Assembly: GCA_947650285.1 (NCBI GenBank)
Contig: CANTFL010001173.1
Span: 31,738-95,737, forward strand
DNA: 64,000 nucleotides
Source of the DNA: Hyaloperonospora brassicae
Lineage: Eukaryota; Oomycota; Peronosporomycetes; Peronosporales; Peronosporaceae
Direction: 5' to 3'
In this document: positions 1 to 12,282 of the stretch, piece after piece
How positions within the stretch are numbered: position 1 is the first letter of the stretch
Layout: the number at the start of each line of letters is the position of its first letter
The notes under the pieces: generated by a model
Databases searched by the model: none
Seen by the model: the letters and a program-made list of their open reading frames with translations, nothing else
Told to the model about the DNA's origin: nothing
Translations under genes and position numbers: made by a program

Positions 1-3000
1 ACGTCTCGATCGCTTCCTGATCGTGATCGCCTTGCTGATCGCGGATCACATGGTGTGCTCCACACCAACTTGATCTCGATCACCTACCTGATCAATGATC
101 GTGATCGCGATCACCTCTCTGATCCCTGATCACGTCTCGATCGCTTCCTGATCGTGATCGCCTTGCTGATCGCGGATCACATGGTGTGCTCCACACCAAC
201 TTGATCGCGATCACCTACCTCATGATCACACATGATCGCGATCGCGATCACCTTCCTGATCCCTGATCACGTCTCGATCGCTTCCTGATCGTGATCGCCT
301 TGCTGATCGCAGATCACATGGTGTGCTCCACACCAACTTGATCTCGATCACCTACCTCATCAATGATCGCGATCGCGATCACCTTCCTGATCCCTGATCA
401 CGTCTCGATCGCTTCCTGATCGTGATCGCCTTGCTGATCGCGGATCACATGGTGTGCTCCACACCAACTTGATCTCGATCACCTACCTCATCAATGATCG
501 CGATCGCGATCACCTACCTGATCCCTGATCACGATCTCGATCGCTTCCTGATCGTGATCGCCTTGCTGATCGTGGATCACATGGTGTGCTCCACACCAAC
601 TTGATCGCGATCACATACCTCATCAATGATCGCGATCACCTTCCTGATCCCTGATCACGTCTCGATCGCTTCCTGATCGTGATCGCCTTGCTGATCGCAG
701 ATCACATGATGTGCTCCACACCAACTTGATCTCGATCACCTACCTAATCAGTGATCGCGATCGCGATCACCTTCCTGATCCCTGATCACGTCTCGATCGC
801 TTCCTGATCGTGATCGCCTTGCTGATCGCAGATCACATGGTGTGCTCCACACCAACTTGATCTCGATCACCTACCTCATCAATTATCGCGATCGCGATCA
901 CCTACCTGATCCCTGATCACGATCTCGATCGCTTCCTGATCGTGATCGCCTTGCTGATCGTGGATCACATGGTGTGCTCCACACCAACTTGATCGCAATC
1001 ACATACCTCATCAATATCGGATCGCGATCACCTTCCTGATCCCTGATCACGTCTCGATCGCTTCCTGATCGTGATCGCCTTGCTGATCGCAGATCACATG
1101 GTGTGCTCCACACCAACTTGATCTCAATCACCTACCTCATCAAGTGATCGCGATCACCTTCCTGATCCCTGATCACGTCTCGATCGCTTCCTGATCGTGA
1201 TCGCCTTGCTGATCGCAGATCACATGGTGTGCTCCACACCAACTTGATTTCGATCACCTACCTCATCAATGATCGCGATCGCGATCACCTCTCTGATCCT
1301 TGATCACGTCTCGATCGATTCCTGATCGTGATCGCCTTGCTGATCGCGGATCACATGGTGTGCTCCACACCAACTTGATCTCGATCACCTACCTGATCAA
1401 TGATCGTGATCGCGATCACCTCTCTGATCCCTGATCACGTCTCGATCGCTTCCTGATCGTGATCGCCTTGCTGATCGCGGATCACATGATGTGCTCCACA
1501 CCAACTTGATCGCGATCACCTACCTCGTCACTGATCACATACCTGATCAATGATCGCGATCGCGATCACCTCTCTGATCCCTGATCACGTCTCGATCGCT
1601 TCCTGATCGTGATCGCCTTGCTGATCGCAGATCACATGATGTGCTCCACACCAACTTGATCTCGATCACCTACCTCATCAATGATCGCGATCGCGATCAC
1701 CTCTCTGATCCTTGATCACGTCTCGATCGCTTCCTGATCGTGATCGCCTTGCTGATCGCGGATCACATGGTGTGCTCCACACCAACTTGATCTCGATCAC
1801 CTACCTGATCAATGATCGTGATCGCGATCACCTCTCTGATCCCTGATCACGTCTCGATCGCTTCCTGATCGTGATCGCCTTGCTGATCGCGGATCACATG
1901 GTGTGCTCCACACCAACTTGATCGCGATCACCTACCTCATCAATGATCGCGATCACGAACACCTTCCTGATCCCTGATCACGTCTTGATCGCTTCCTGAT
2001 CGTGATCGCCTTGCTGATCATGGATCACATGGTGTTCTCCACACCAACTTGATCTCGATCACCTACCTCATCAATGATCGCGATCGCGATCACCTTCCTG
2101 ATCCCTGATCACGTCTCTATCGCTTCCTGATCGTGATCGCCTTGCTGATCGCAGATCACATGATGTGCTCCACACCAACTTGATCGCAATCACATACCTC
2201 ATCAATGATCGCGATCACCTTCCTGATCCCTGATCACGTCTCGATCGCTTCCTGATCGTGATCGCCTTGCTGATCGCAGATCACATGGTGTGCTCCACAC
2301 CAACTTGATCTCGATCACCTACCTAATCAATGATCGCGATCGCGATCACCTCTCTGATCCTTGATCACGTCTCGATCGATTCCTGATCGTGATCGCCTTG
2401 CTGATCGCGGATCACATGGTGTGCTCCACACCAACTTGATCTCGATCACCTACCTGATCAATGATCGTGATCGCGATCACCTCTCTGATCCCTGATCACG
2501 TCTAGATCGCTTCCTGATCGTGATCGTCTTGCTGATCGCGGATCACATGGTGTGCTCCACACCAACTTGATCTCGATCACATACCTCATCAATGATCGCG
2601 ATCGCGATCACCTTCCTGATCCCTGATCACGTCTTGATCGCTTCCTGATCGTGATGGCCTTGCTGGTCGCAGATCACATGGTGTGCTCGACACCAACTTG
2701 ATCTCGATCACCTACCTAATCAATGATCGCGATCGCGATCACCTACCTGATCCCTGATCACGTCTCTATTGCTTCCTGATCGTGATCGCCTTGCTGATCG
2801 CAGATCACATGGTGTGCTCCACACCAATTTGGTCGCGATCACCTACCTCATCAATGATCGCGATCGCGATCACCCCTCTGATCCTTGATCACGTCTCGAT
2901 CGATTCCTGATCGTGATCGCCTTGCTGATCGCGGATCACATGGTGTGCTCCACACCAACTTGATCTCGATCACCTACCTGATCAATGATCGTGATCGCGA

Positions 3001-6000
3001 TCACCTACCTGATCCCTGATCACGTCTCGATCGCTTCCTGATCGTGGATCACATGGTGTGACCCACACCAACTTGATCTCGATCACCTACCTAATCAATG
3101 ATCGCGATCGCGATCACCTTCCTGATCCCTGATCACGTCTCGATCGAATTCTGATCGTGATCGCCTAGCAGATCGTGGACACATGGTGTGCTCCTCACCT
3201 AACTGAGTCGCGATCACCTACCTCATCAATGATCGCGATCGCGATCACCCCTCTGATCCTTGATCACGTCTCGATCGATTCCTGATCGTGATCGCCTTGC
3301 TGATCGCGGATCACATGGTGTGCTCCACACCAACTTGATCTCGATCACCTACCTGATCAATGATCGTGATCGCGATCACCTCTCTGATCCCTGATCACGT
3401 CTCGATCGCTTCCTGATCGTGATCGCCTTGCTGATCGTGGATCACATGGTGTGCTCCACACCAATTTGGTCGCGATCACCTACCTGATCAATGATCGCGA
3501 TCACGAACACCTTCCTGATCCCTGATCACGTCTTGATCGCTTCCTGATCGTGATCGCCTTGCTGATCGTGGATCACATGGTGTGCTCCACACCAACTTGA
3601 TCTCGATCACCTACCTCATCAATGATCGCGATCGCGATCACCTACCTGATCCCTGATCACGTCTCGATCGCTTCCTGATCGTGATCGCCTTGCTGATCGC
3701 AGATCACATGATGTGCTCCACACCAACTTGATCGCGATCACCTCCCTGATCACTGATCGCGACCTCGATCACCTACCACATCACCGATCACCTCCCTGAT
3801 CAGTGATCTAGATCGCGATCACCTCACCTCATCACCGATCACCTACCTAATCAATGATCGCGATCGCGATCACCTACCTGATCCCTGATCACGTCTCGAT
3901 CGCTTCCTGATCGTGATCGCCTTGCTGATCGCAGATCACATGGTGTGCTCCACACCAACTTGATCTCGATCACCTACCTCATCAATGATCGCGATCGCGA
4001 TTCCACCTTACCTGATCCCTGATCACGTCTCGATCGCTTCCTGATCGTGATCGCCTTGCTGATCGCGGATCACATGGTGTGCTCCACACCAACTTGATCT
4101 CGATCACCTACCTAATCAATGATAGCGATCGCGATCACCTACCTGATCCCTGATCACGTCTCGATCGCTTCCTGATCGTGATCGCCTTGCTGATCGCGGA
4201 TCACATGGTGTGCTCCACACCAACTTGATCGCGATCACCTACCTCATCACGATCACACCTCGATCACCTACCTGATCACTGATCACCTTCCTAATCAATA
4301 GATCGCGATCACCTACCTGATCCCTGATCACGTCTCGATCGCTTCCTGATCGTGATCGCCTTGCTGATCGTGGATCACATGGTGTGCTCCACACCAACTT
4401 GATCTCGATCACCTACCTAATCAATGATCGCGATCGCGATCACCTACCTGATCCCTGATCACGTCTCGATCGATTCCTGATCGTGATCGCCTAGCAGATC
4501 GTGGACACATGGTGTGCTCCTCACCTAACTGAGTCGCGATCACCTACCTGATCAATAATCGCGATCGCGATCACCTAACTGATCACTGATCACCTACCTA
4601 ATCTATGATCGCAATCCGGATCACCTACCTGATCCCTGATCACGTCTCGATCGCTTCCTGATCTTGATCGCCTTGCTAATTGTCGATCACATGGTGTGCT
4701 CCACACTAACTTGATCTCGATCACCTACCTGATCACCGATCACGACCTCGATCACCTACCTGATCCCTGATCACGTCACGATCGCTTCTGGATCGTGATC
4801 GCCTTGCTGATCGTGGAACACATGGTGTGCTCCACACTAACCTGATCACTGAACTCCTTAATACTCAATCATCGCGATCGCGATCACCTACCTGATCCCT
4901 GATCACGTCTCGATCGCTTCCTGATCGTGATCGCCTTGCTGATCGTGGATCACATGGTGTGCTCCACACCAACTTGGTCGCGATCACCTCCCTGATCACC
5001 GATCACGACCTCGATCACCTACCACATCACCGATCACCTCCCTAATCAATGATCTAGATCGCGATCACCTACCTCATCACCGATCACCTCCCTAATCAAT
5101 GATCTGGATCGCGATCACCTACCTGATCCCTGATCACGATCTCGATCGCTTCCTGATCGTGGTCTCTATATTGATCGCAGATCACATGGTGTGCTCCACA
5201 CCAACTTACACAATCACATCCCTAATCAATGATCGCGTTCGCGATCACCTACCTGATACCTGATCCCTGATCACGTCTCGATCGCTTCCTGATCGTGATC
5301 GCCTTGCTGATCGCGGATCACATGGTGTGCTCCACACCAACTTGATCACTGAACACCTAACTAATCAATGATAGCAATCGCGATCACCTACCTGATCCCT
5401 GATCACGTCTCGATCGCTTCGTGATCGTGATCGCCTTGCTGATCGCAGATCACATGGTGTGCTCCACACAAACTTGGTCGCGATCACCTACCTTATCACC
5501 GATCACAACCTCGATCACCTACCTGATCACTAATCACCTTCCTAATCAATGATCGCGATCACCTACCTGATCCCTGATCACGTCTCGATCGCTTCCTGAT
5601 CGCGATCGCCTTGCTGATCGTGGATCACATGGTGTGCCCCACACCAACTTGATCTCGATCACCTACCTGATCAATGATCGCGATCGCGATCACCTACCTG
5701 ATCCCTGATCACGTCTCGATCGATTCCTGATCGTGATCGCCTAGCAGATCGTGGACACATGGTGTGCTCCTCACCTAACTGAGTCGCGATCACCTACCTG
5801 ATCAATAATCGCGATCGCGATCACCTAACTGATCACTGATCACCTACCTAATCTATGATCGCAATCCGGATCACCTACCTGATCCCTGATCACGTCTCGA
5901 TCGCTTCCTGATCTTGATCGCCTTACTAATTGTCGATCACATGGTGTGCTCCACACAAACTTGATCTCGATCACCTACCTGATCACCGATCACGACCTCG

Positions 6001-7150
6001 ATCACCTACCTGATCCCTGATCACGTCACGATCGCTTCTGGATCGTGATCGCCTTGCTGATCGTGGAACACATGGTGTGCTCCACACTAACCTGATCACT
6101 GAACTCCTTAATACTCAATCATCGCGATCGCGATCACCTACCTGATCCCTGATCACGTCTCGATCGCTTCCTGATCGTGATCGCCTTGCTGATCGTGGAT
6201 CACGTGGTGATCTCCACACCAACTTGGTCGCGATCACCTACCTGATCACCGATCACGACCTCGATCACCTACCACATCACCGATCACCTCCCTAATCAAT
6301 GATCTAGATCGCGATCACCTACCTCATCACCGATCACCTCCCTAATCAATGATCTGGATCGCGATCACCTACCTGATCCCTGATCACGATCTCGATCGCT
6401 TCCTGATCGTGGTCTCTATATTGATCGCAGATCACATGGTGTGCTCCACACCAACTTACACAATCACATCCCTAATCAATGATCGCGTTCGCGATCACCT
6501 ACCTGATACCTGATCCCTGATCACGTCTCGATCGCTTCCTGATCGTGATCGCCTTGCTGATCGCGGATCACATGGTGTGCTACACACTAACTTGATCGCT
6601 AAACACCTAACTAATCAATGATCGCAATCGCGATCACCTACCTGATCCCTGATCACGTCTCGATCGCTTCGTGATCGTGATCGCCTTGCTGATCGCAGAT
6701 CACATGGTGTGCTCCACACAAACTTGGTCGCGATCACCTACCTTATCACCGATCACAACCTCGATCACCTACCTGATCACTAATCACCTTCCTAATCAAT
6801 GATCGCAATCACCTACCTGATCCCTGATCACGTCTCGATCGCTTCCTGATCGCGATCGCCTTGCTGATCGTGGATCACATGGTGTGCCCCACACCAACTT
6901 GATCTCGATCACCTACCTGATCAATGATCGCGATCGCGATCACCTTTCTGATCCCTGATCACGTCTCGATTGCTTCCTGATCGTGATCTCTATGTTGATC
7001 GTGGATCACATGGTGTGGTCCACACCAACCTGATCTTAATCATTCACTTATTCTCGATCGCGTGCCTGATCACTGATCACGATCTCGATCACTACTCACG
7101 ATCTCGATCGCCTACTTGATCGCAAGTGTTGCTGATCGCGGTTCCCTTCT
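1..7150. repeat. GATC-saturated satellite array, ~131-bp monomer
   Basis: Head-to-tail repeats fill this stretch. Starts of the segment beginning ACGTCTCGATCGCTTCCTG fall at about 1, 132, 269, 400, 531, 657 and 787, so the usual period is ~131 bp with some shorter or longer variants, giving roughly 50 copies. The first monomer holds 13 GATC sites where about 0.5 is expected by chance. Each monomer also has a conserved hairpin, TGGTGTG-CTC-CACACCA (for example 51-67), and runs such as GATCGCGATCGCGATC. Monomers are very similar in 1-3700 and more varied in 3700-7150, where the array decays into R1. No gene is supported; short open frames here are by-products of the repeat. Confidence 0.97.
4441..6940. 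repeat. Two tandem 1250-bp higher-order satellite units
   Basis: The block 4441-5690 is repeated almost unchanged as 5691-6940. The marker variant CTAGCAGATCGTGGACACAT occurs at 4491 and again at 5741, exactly 1250 bp apart. The same order of unusual monomers follows in both: truncated, TAATACTCAATC-containing, CTCTATATTGATCG-containing. This is a higher-order repeat of about ten variant monomers, later than the divergence of the monomers themselves. A third, isolated copy of the marker near 3169 suggests an older precursor. The two units differ by only scattered substitutions. Confidence 0.9.
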
Positions 7151-7429
7151 TGATTAACTGATCGCCAATGTTACCTCTTGCATTATACCTTGATCCAAGA
7201 TCGCAGGTCCCAACCTGCTTGATCTGATATCCATTATAATCTGACTGGCCAATGGACGCGATCTGACCAGATGTGGGACCGGGCCGCTAACCGTTAATTG
7301 GCTTGGACATAACGGGATTGCGATCGGTTTCTCTATAGCGAATTTCCATAGTCGCTTTACCACAGGTACAACCCAAGCTTTGCGAGGGCAACCTCTGCGA
7401 TCACCTCGGCTTACTGTAAGCCAGAACCG

Positions 7430-7639
7430 ATGGATCTCAGCCATGCTGAAGATGAAGGTGAAGCGGACCTTCATGTTGCAGAGCAGCGACAGGAAGTAAT
7501 ACACTGTTATATGTGCGGAAGCACTAAACACTTGCGTCCCACTTGTCCTTTGCGTAAGCAACGGCCGACTCTTATGGGTCGAAACCCCAGCCCCAATAAG
7601 AAACCTGGTATGGCACGGGAAAACGTCGTCACCCAGTAG
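7430..7639 (+). pseudogene. R1 gag C-terminus with CCHC zinc knuckle
   Basis: A 69-residue open frame ends at a stop shortly before the protease. It contains a perfect retroviral-type zinc knuckle, CX2CX4HX4C (residues CYMCGSTKHLRPTC), encoded at 7505-7546. In Ty3/gypsy elements this nucleocapsid motif binds the element RNA during particle assembly. An acidic stretch (DEGEAD) precedes it and a basic stretch follows. Upstream sequence back to about 7370 continues in frame but the gag capsid domain is absent, so this is only the gag tail. Protease sequence follows within 200 bp, as usual. Confidence 0.8.
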
Positions 7640-7799
7640 GCGCGGGGCACCCTACTGGGGTAGAATTGAGTTCTGTCACTTCTCTACGAGGTAGAGTGAA
7701 ATAGGGCTTGGACCCACTGAGCTCTGTGCCCGCCAACACAGAACGTGAATACAAGTCTGGCTTGTTAGTCGCCGAGGCGAAAGTTAAAGGCTTTGAGAA

Positions 7800-8168
7800 G
7801 CATTGATCGATTTTAATCGACTCTGGAGCATCATGCAATCATGCTCGACGTCCTTACCTTGTTGGGAGTGAGCGATATGCTGAAGCGCTAAAAGCGCATG
7901 AGGGTGATTCAATCACCGTTCGTTTAGCGACTAGTAGTCGCGTCACGGTGCCTAAAGTTCCTTGAACTTAGGTGTGAAGTTTTTGAACTTTAACAGCATT
8001 GAGCGCTGTCTTGTCCTCGATTTGGATTCGAGATATGATCTCATCCTGGGTATGGCTTGGCTTGAACGCCATGCGCAATGGATTGATTGGAGGTCTAAGA
8101 CCTTAGTCAACACGCGCAATGTTCCTAGCGAATCTTTGGAGAGTCATGAACCCACCTTTGATAGGTGA
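7800..8168 (+). pseudogene. R1 aspartic protease
   Basis: The catalytic motif Asp-Ser-Gly-Ala is encoded at 7819-7830. The second conserved retropepsin block (motif LILGMAWLE) lies in the open frame 7962-8168. Retropepsins cut the Gag-Pol polyprotein as homodimers, each chain giving one catalytic Asp. A stop and a frame change near 7930-7965 separate the two halves, so no active enzyme is encoded. Assignment rests on the motif pair, its spacing and the position between the zinc knuckle and RT. Confidence 0.75.
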
Positions 8169-9072
8169 AAAAGGAGCTGTTGGGGCGAGCCATTGACGGA
8201 GGATGTCAATGTGCTGGACATTGGTATGTCAGTGTTAATTAACCCCAATGTAAATGACATTAATATTGATCGGAGCTATTTTACCGTATGTGAAGAGAGC
8301 TATACTTCGTTTAGTTATACTCGTTGTGGTAATGAGTCACTGCATGCTGCAGGCATGGTTGGCCTAGTGCCGAGACATAAGAATGTAATTCATCTGATGT
8401 GAGTGGGGTGGCACGTGTAATTCCACCGAGTGAGGGCGGCCAAGGTGGCACCTCACTAAATGTCGGTAATGACATTTATGGCGAGAAGCCAAAGTGTTCA
8501 GGGCTAGGCCCAGATGCTGTACGTGAAGTGGTACGTGTAAATCCACTATGTGAAGTGTTCGAGTTACGTAACCCTTCACCGGATGTCGTTTAAGACATGG
8601 TCTCTCGTATAGAGCGTGCTAAGATGAATTGCAACCACGGGGGGCCTACTGTCTCGGCCTCTTGGAGGCGTAAGGTTTCTTTGAGCAAACAATCCCTGCC
8701 CCGGGTGGCAACTATTAAGCGCCCAACGTCAAAGAAGTCACGAAGTGATGATAGTAATGATTCACTATATACACTTGTCATGGATTGACTGGCCATGTTG
8801 ATGGCAATATTGGTCTTGAGACTCTTCCATCCTTGGATACTTTTTTTGACCTAGACGAAATGTATGACGGCAAATTTAACCAGGCCTTACAGGCAGGAGA
8901 ATTACTTATCCAAGTTAGTGGTCATTCGGCCGGATATTGAGCTGAACTCATCCTCGCTAATGGACGAGTCTGTCCTTAAGGGCAGAAAGGCGGCATTAGA
9001 TGCCCGTAGTGGACCTTCGATCCTCCACGATCCTCTTGATCCGTTCTATCCTTTGGTATAGATTATTAGAAC

Positions 9073-9870
9073 GTGGTGCATCAAAACTCACCGTCCGTCT
9101 CACTTCCCGATAGGGGTGTACGTCATGAAATTGACTTGGCCCCTAAAACTAAATACTGCGTAACACGGCAGTGGCCTTTGCAGAAGGAACAGTGTGACGT
9201 CATTGACGACATCTTTCGTGCAAATCACGCGGCAGGAATGGTATGTGAGAGTAAATCTCCCCATTCCACACCGACCTTCTGTGTCAAAAATCCCAATGGG
9301 AAGTGGCGCATTGTTCATGCTTACAATAAGCTTAATGTGGACACCTTCCCGGCTGAGACACCAATTCCGAGGAAGTATGTTCTTTAGAACAATATGGTGG
9401 GATGTACGATGTACAGTGCGCTCGACTTAGTCGATGGTTATTACCAGCTGCTCATGCGAGAGAGCGATGTTCCGCTGACAGCGGTCAGCACTCTGAGCAG
9501 TATGCTTTGGGAGTGGCTTGTTATTCCGCAAGGGTTATCAAATGCCCCGGCTACATTCAATCGTATTTTGACACAATTGTTTAGACCTCAATGAGGTTAT
9601 GCACGGGCGTACTTTGATGACATCTTTGTACAGAGTCCTGAAATAAACGGATGATCGGATGTGGACAATCCAATTGACCATTTACGAGCGGTGCTCGAGT
9701 GCATGCGCACGAATAAGTTGTACTCCAACGCGTTCAAGTGCATCTTTGGTTCAGAAGAGATTTACTTTTTAGAGTGCCTCATTTAAAAGCGAGGCCTTAA
9801 ATCGGATCCCGCTAAGGTAAAAGCCATAGTTGATTGGCCGGTTCCAAAGAATCAAAAGGATTTACGTTAG
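9073..9870 (+). pseudogene. R1 reverse transcriptase
   Basis: Two open pieces (9073-9387 and 9394-9594) plus sequence beyond them carry the ordered RT blocks of Ty3/gypsy elements. These are a WPLxKEQ segment, SPTF-like residues before the fingers (HSTPTFCVKNPNGKWRIVHA), the LDLVDGYYQ block with the first catalytic Asp, and a PQGLSNAPATFNR block. The catalytic motif Tyr-Phe-Asp-Asp is encoded at 9610-9621. Stops at 9385-9387 and 9592-9594 and later ones break the frame. The enzyme would copy element RNA into DNA in cytoplasmic particles. Confidence 0.9.
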
Positions 9871-10449
9871 TGGCTTGGCCTTGCCAATTACTCTCATAAG
9901 TATAGTAAAAATTACGCAGAAATGGCTCGGCCATATTCCAATCTACTTAAAAAGGATGTGGAATGGTGCTGGACCAGCACCGATCATGATGCTTTTCAAG
10001 CAGTAAAGAATATCCTCCTTCATGCGCCAATCTTGGCTTTGCCTGATACTGATCGATCTTTCAGTGTCGTCTGTGACGCATCTGACTTTGCCATACGCAG
10101 TGCTCTGTTACAAATAGATGATGATGACCGGGAACGCGTCATTGCGTCTGGATCCTGACGGCTGAAAACAGCTTAAAAGAACTATCCAGTTCATGACAAA
10201 GAGATATTTGCAATGAAGTACGCTTTAGTCAAATTCAGAGTTCATATGCTAGGCTCTAAGCCTTTTGTGGTCTACACCGATCATGCGTCATTACGCAATG
10301 CTACCCAGTCGCCACACCTCTCTCAGCGAATGGCTCGTTGGCATTTATTCTTTGCAGAATACAACTTCAGGGTGAAGTACAAGTCGGGCAAGCAGAATGC
10401 TTTGGCTGATGCATTGTCCCGCGGCCTGAATATGAGCTTGATCATGTAA
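9871..10449 (+). pseudogene. R1 RT connection and RNase H
   Basis: Open frames 9922-10158 and 10213-10449 are separated by stops. They carry RNase H landmarks: CDASD at about 10071-10085 (first acidic residue), HDKE just before the second frame, and TDHAS at about 10278-10292. The end motif GKQNALADALSR is typical of gypsy RNase H. RNase H degrades the RNA strand during reverse transcription and makes the polypurine primer. Key acidic residues survive, but at least two stops (10156-10158 and nearby) disable it. Confidence 0.85.
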
Positions 10450-10619
10450 CGACTGTGTCATCATCGGTCACTGACCTCATTCGTTAGACAAATGCCAAGG
10501 ATGAACACTGTGTAGCGCTTCTACGTGCTCTAGGGAGCGAGAAGGTTAAGGCTCAGACATAGAATTGTAGGCAATATTACGTGCGAGGCTACATCGATCT
10601 TCCATCGATCAAGGCCTGT

Positions 10620-11347
10620 TATGTTATAGCACGGATGTGGAAGATACCCCTCGCATTGTTGTCCCTCATGATGATGAGTTGAAGTATCGGATCATCTATG
10701 AGGCACATGATACTGCGTTGAGTGGTCGCCTCGGTCGTGAGAAGACCTAAAGTTCTGTGAGCCAATGTTATTGGAGGCCTAAACTTTACAAATGGGTAAG
10801 CACATATCTGTGTACGTGTGAAACGTGTCAACAGGTGAAACCCTCGCCTTACGCGGCCGCGACGCCAGCTAGTTTGCCTGTACCTAAGAGGTGTTGGATG
10901 TCCATCATCATGGATTTCCTGTTCGGTTTACCGAAATATGCTTGTGGAAATACGGTTACTGCGGTCTTTGTTGACCGTTTGAGCAAGATGGCTCATTTAG
11001 TGGCGGTGCCGGATACCATTGATGATGAGGGTACAGCTACGCTGTTTATTGATCGATTGTTTCGACAACACAATTTGCCGATGGCAATTGTTTCTGACAA
11101 AGATCCTCGCTTTACTGGGAAGTTTTGAAAGTCTATCTTCAAGGTGCTCGGCACACGTTTGGACATGTCCAGGGCGGATCATCCGAAGACAGATGGTCAA
11201 ACCGAACCATTTAATTGCATCATCGGTGTCATCTTGCGCAGTGTTTGCGCTGAAACGTCTAAGCGTTGGAGTTCGATGCTCCCTGTCGTTACGTTTGCGC
11301 TGAATAACGCCGTGCATGCCTCCACCGGCTACACCCGTTCTATGTGA
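10620..11347 (+). pseudogene. R1 integrase zinc and catalytic domains
   Basis: The HHCC zinc region ends with the CX2C of CETCQQVK, encoded near 10820-10840. It is followed by the core with all three DDE residues visible: Asp in IMDFLFGLP, Asp in SDKDPRF, and Glu in DGQTE. The core spans two frames, 10757-11128 and 11144-11347, separated by a stop after GKF. Integrase inserts element cDNA into chromosomes, giving the short target duplications seen for the other elements in this window. Confidence 0.88.
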
Positions 11348-11484
11348 ATGGTCTCACACACCCTCGCGTACTATTAACGCTACACTGCGTGGTTAGGGCT
11401 TGGTTGGGGAGGAGTTGCCGATCGGCTTGCTGATATCAGCCCTGCTACTGTTCAAAAACAGGTAAGCGGTTTCTCGCAACGCGT

Positions 11485-11784
11485 TTGAATGTCTTACGAC
11501 ATGTGCGTGACGCACTGGCTGATAGCAACGAAAAGCAGCAGGAACAAGCTGATGCTAAAGGCAGAGATTGTATTGAACGTTATGAGTGCGGAAACCAAAT
11601 TCTACTCAATGCTAAAAAAATACCTACAAATGCAGTGTCTGCTGTATTCAAGACAAAGATGCGTCAACGCTTCATTGGAACTATCACGGTCGTCGCCAAG
11701 AAGGGACTTGCGTATACGCTCAACCTTCCGCGCAAACTGCGCACATACCCTGTGTTATACGCTAGATTGCTTAAGCTGTATTAA
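11485..11784 (+). pseudogene. R1 integrase C-terminal GPY/F-like module
   Basis: This 99-residue open frame follows the integrase core. It ends with the pattern RFIGTITV...AYTLNLPRKLRTYPVLYARLLK, which matches the GPY/F module of gypsy integrases with the GP changed to IG. It feeds into a linker and then the chromodomain. The order core, GPY/F, chromodomain is the chromovirus arrangement. The frame is displaced relative to the core, so the polyprotein is interrupted. Confidence 0.7.
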
Positions 11785-12081
11785 GATCCGTCCCACGTGA
11801 ACTTGGAGGCGCTTGCGCCGCATAGGTTGGCCTTGCCATCGCTTGCTGAATACGTTTCAGGAGGTCAAACTGAGCCTCCATCCGGACTTGGCCTAACTCC
11901 AATGCCTGGACACTGGGCTTGTTCCAACTCCAATGCCTGGACACAGCCTCGCATCGCGTCAAGCGCACTCTGGGCCTTACCCAATGTCCACGGGGACCCT
12001 TTAACTTAAAAATCACCTTCTCCTGCTCCTTCTTCGGTATACCAACCACCTCCGACGCTGCTCGATGAGCAAGGGAACCAC

Positions 12082-12282
12082 CAGTTCCATGTGGAGTGAC
12101 TCTTGAAACGACGCCGTCGTCAGGTTCAATACCAGTATCTGGTGAAGTGGCGAGGGTACCCGGATTCGGAGAACTCATGGGAGTGTGATATACCACTTCG
12201 GCAGGATTGCCCAAACGTCGTGGATGTTTACGAACATCGTGGAAAGGGTCATCCCTCGACCTCAGGCGCTTCTCACCAATAG
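12082..12282 (+). pseudogene. R1 chromodomain at the end of pol
   Basis: Translated on plus, this segment reads FHVE, a stop, LLKRRRRQ, then YLVKWRGYPDSENSWE and a C-terminal helix-like tail, ending in TAG at 12280-12282. The aromatic and Trp pattern (Y..VKW.GY......WE) is the chromodomain signature. In chromoviruses this domain directs integration to methylated-histone chromatin. It is fused to the integrase end in this family. The one stop lies at its N-terminal border; the domain itself is intact. The frame is too short and too interrupted to have been listed by a simple ORF scan. Confidence 0.85.

Noticed and set aside
898..1131. Open frame of 77 codons inside the satellite
   Set aside because: It is the satellite monomer read through twice; repeat structure fully explains it.
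1..7150. CRISPR-like regular repeats
   Set aside because: Units are contiguous tandem satellites without unique spacers, and the window is eukaryotic.
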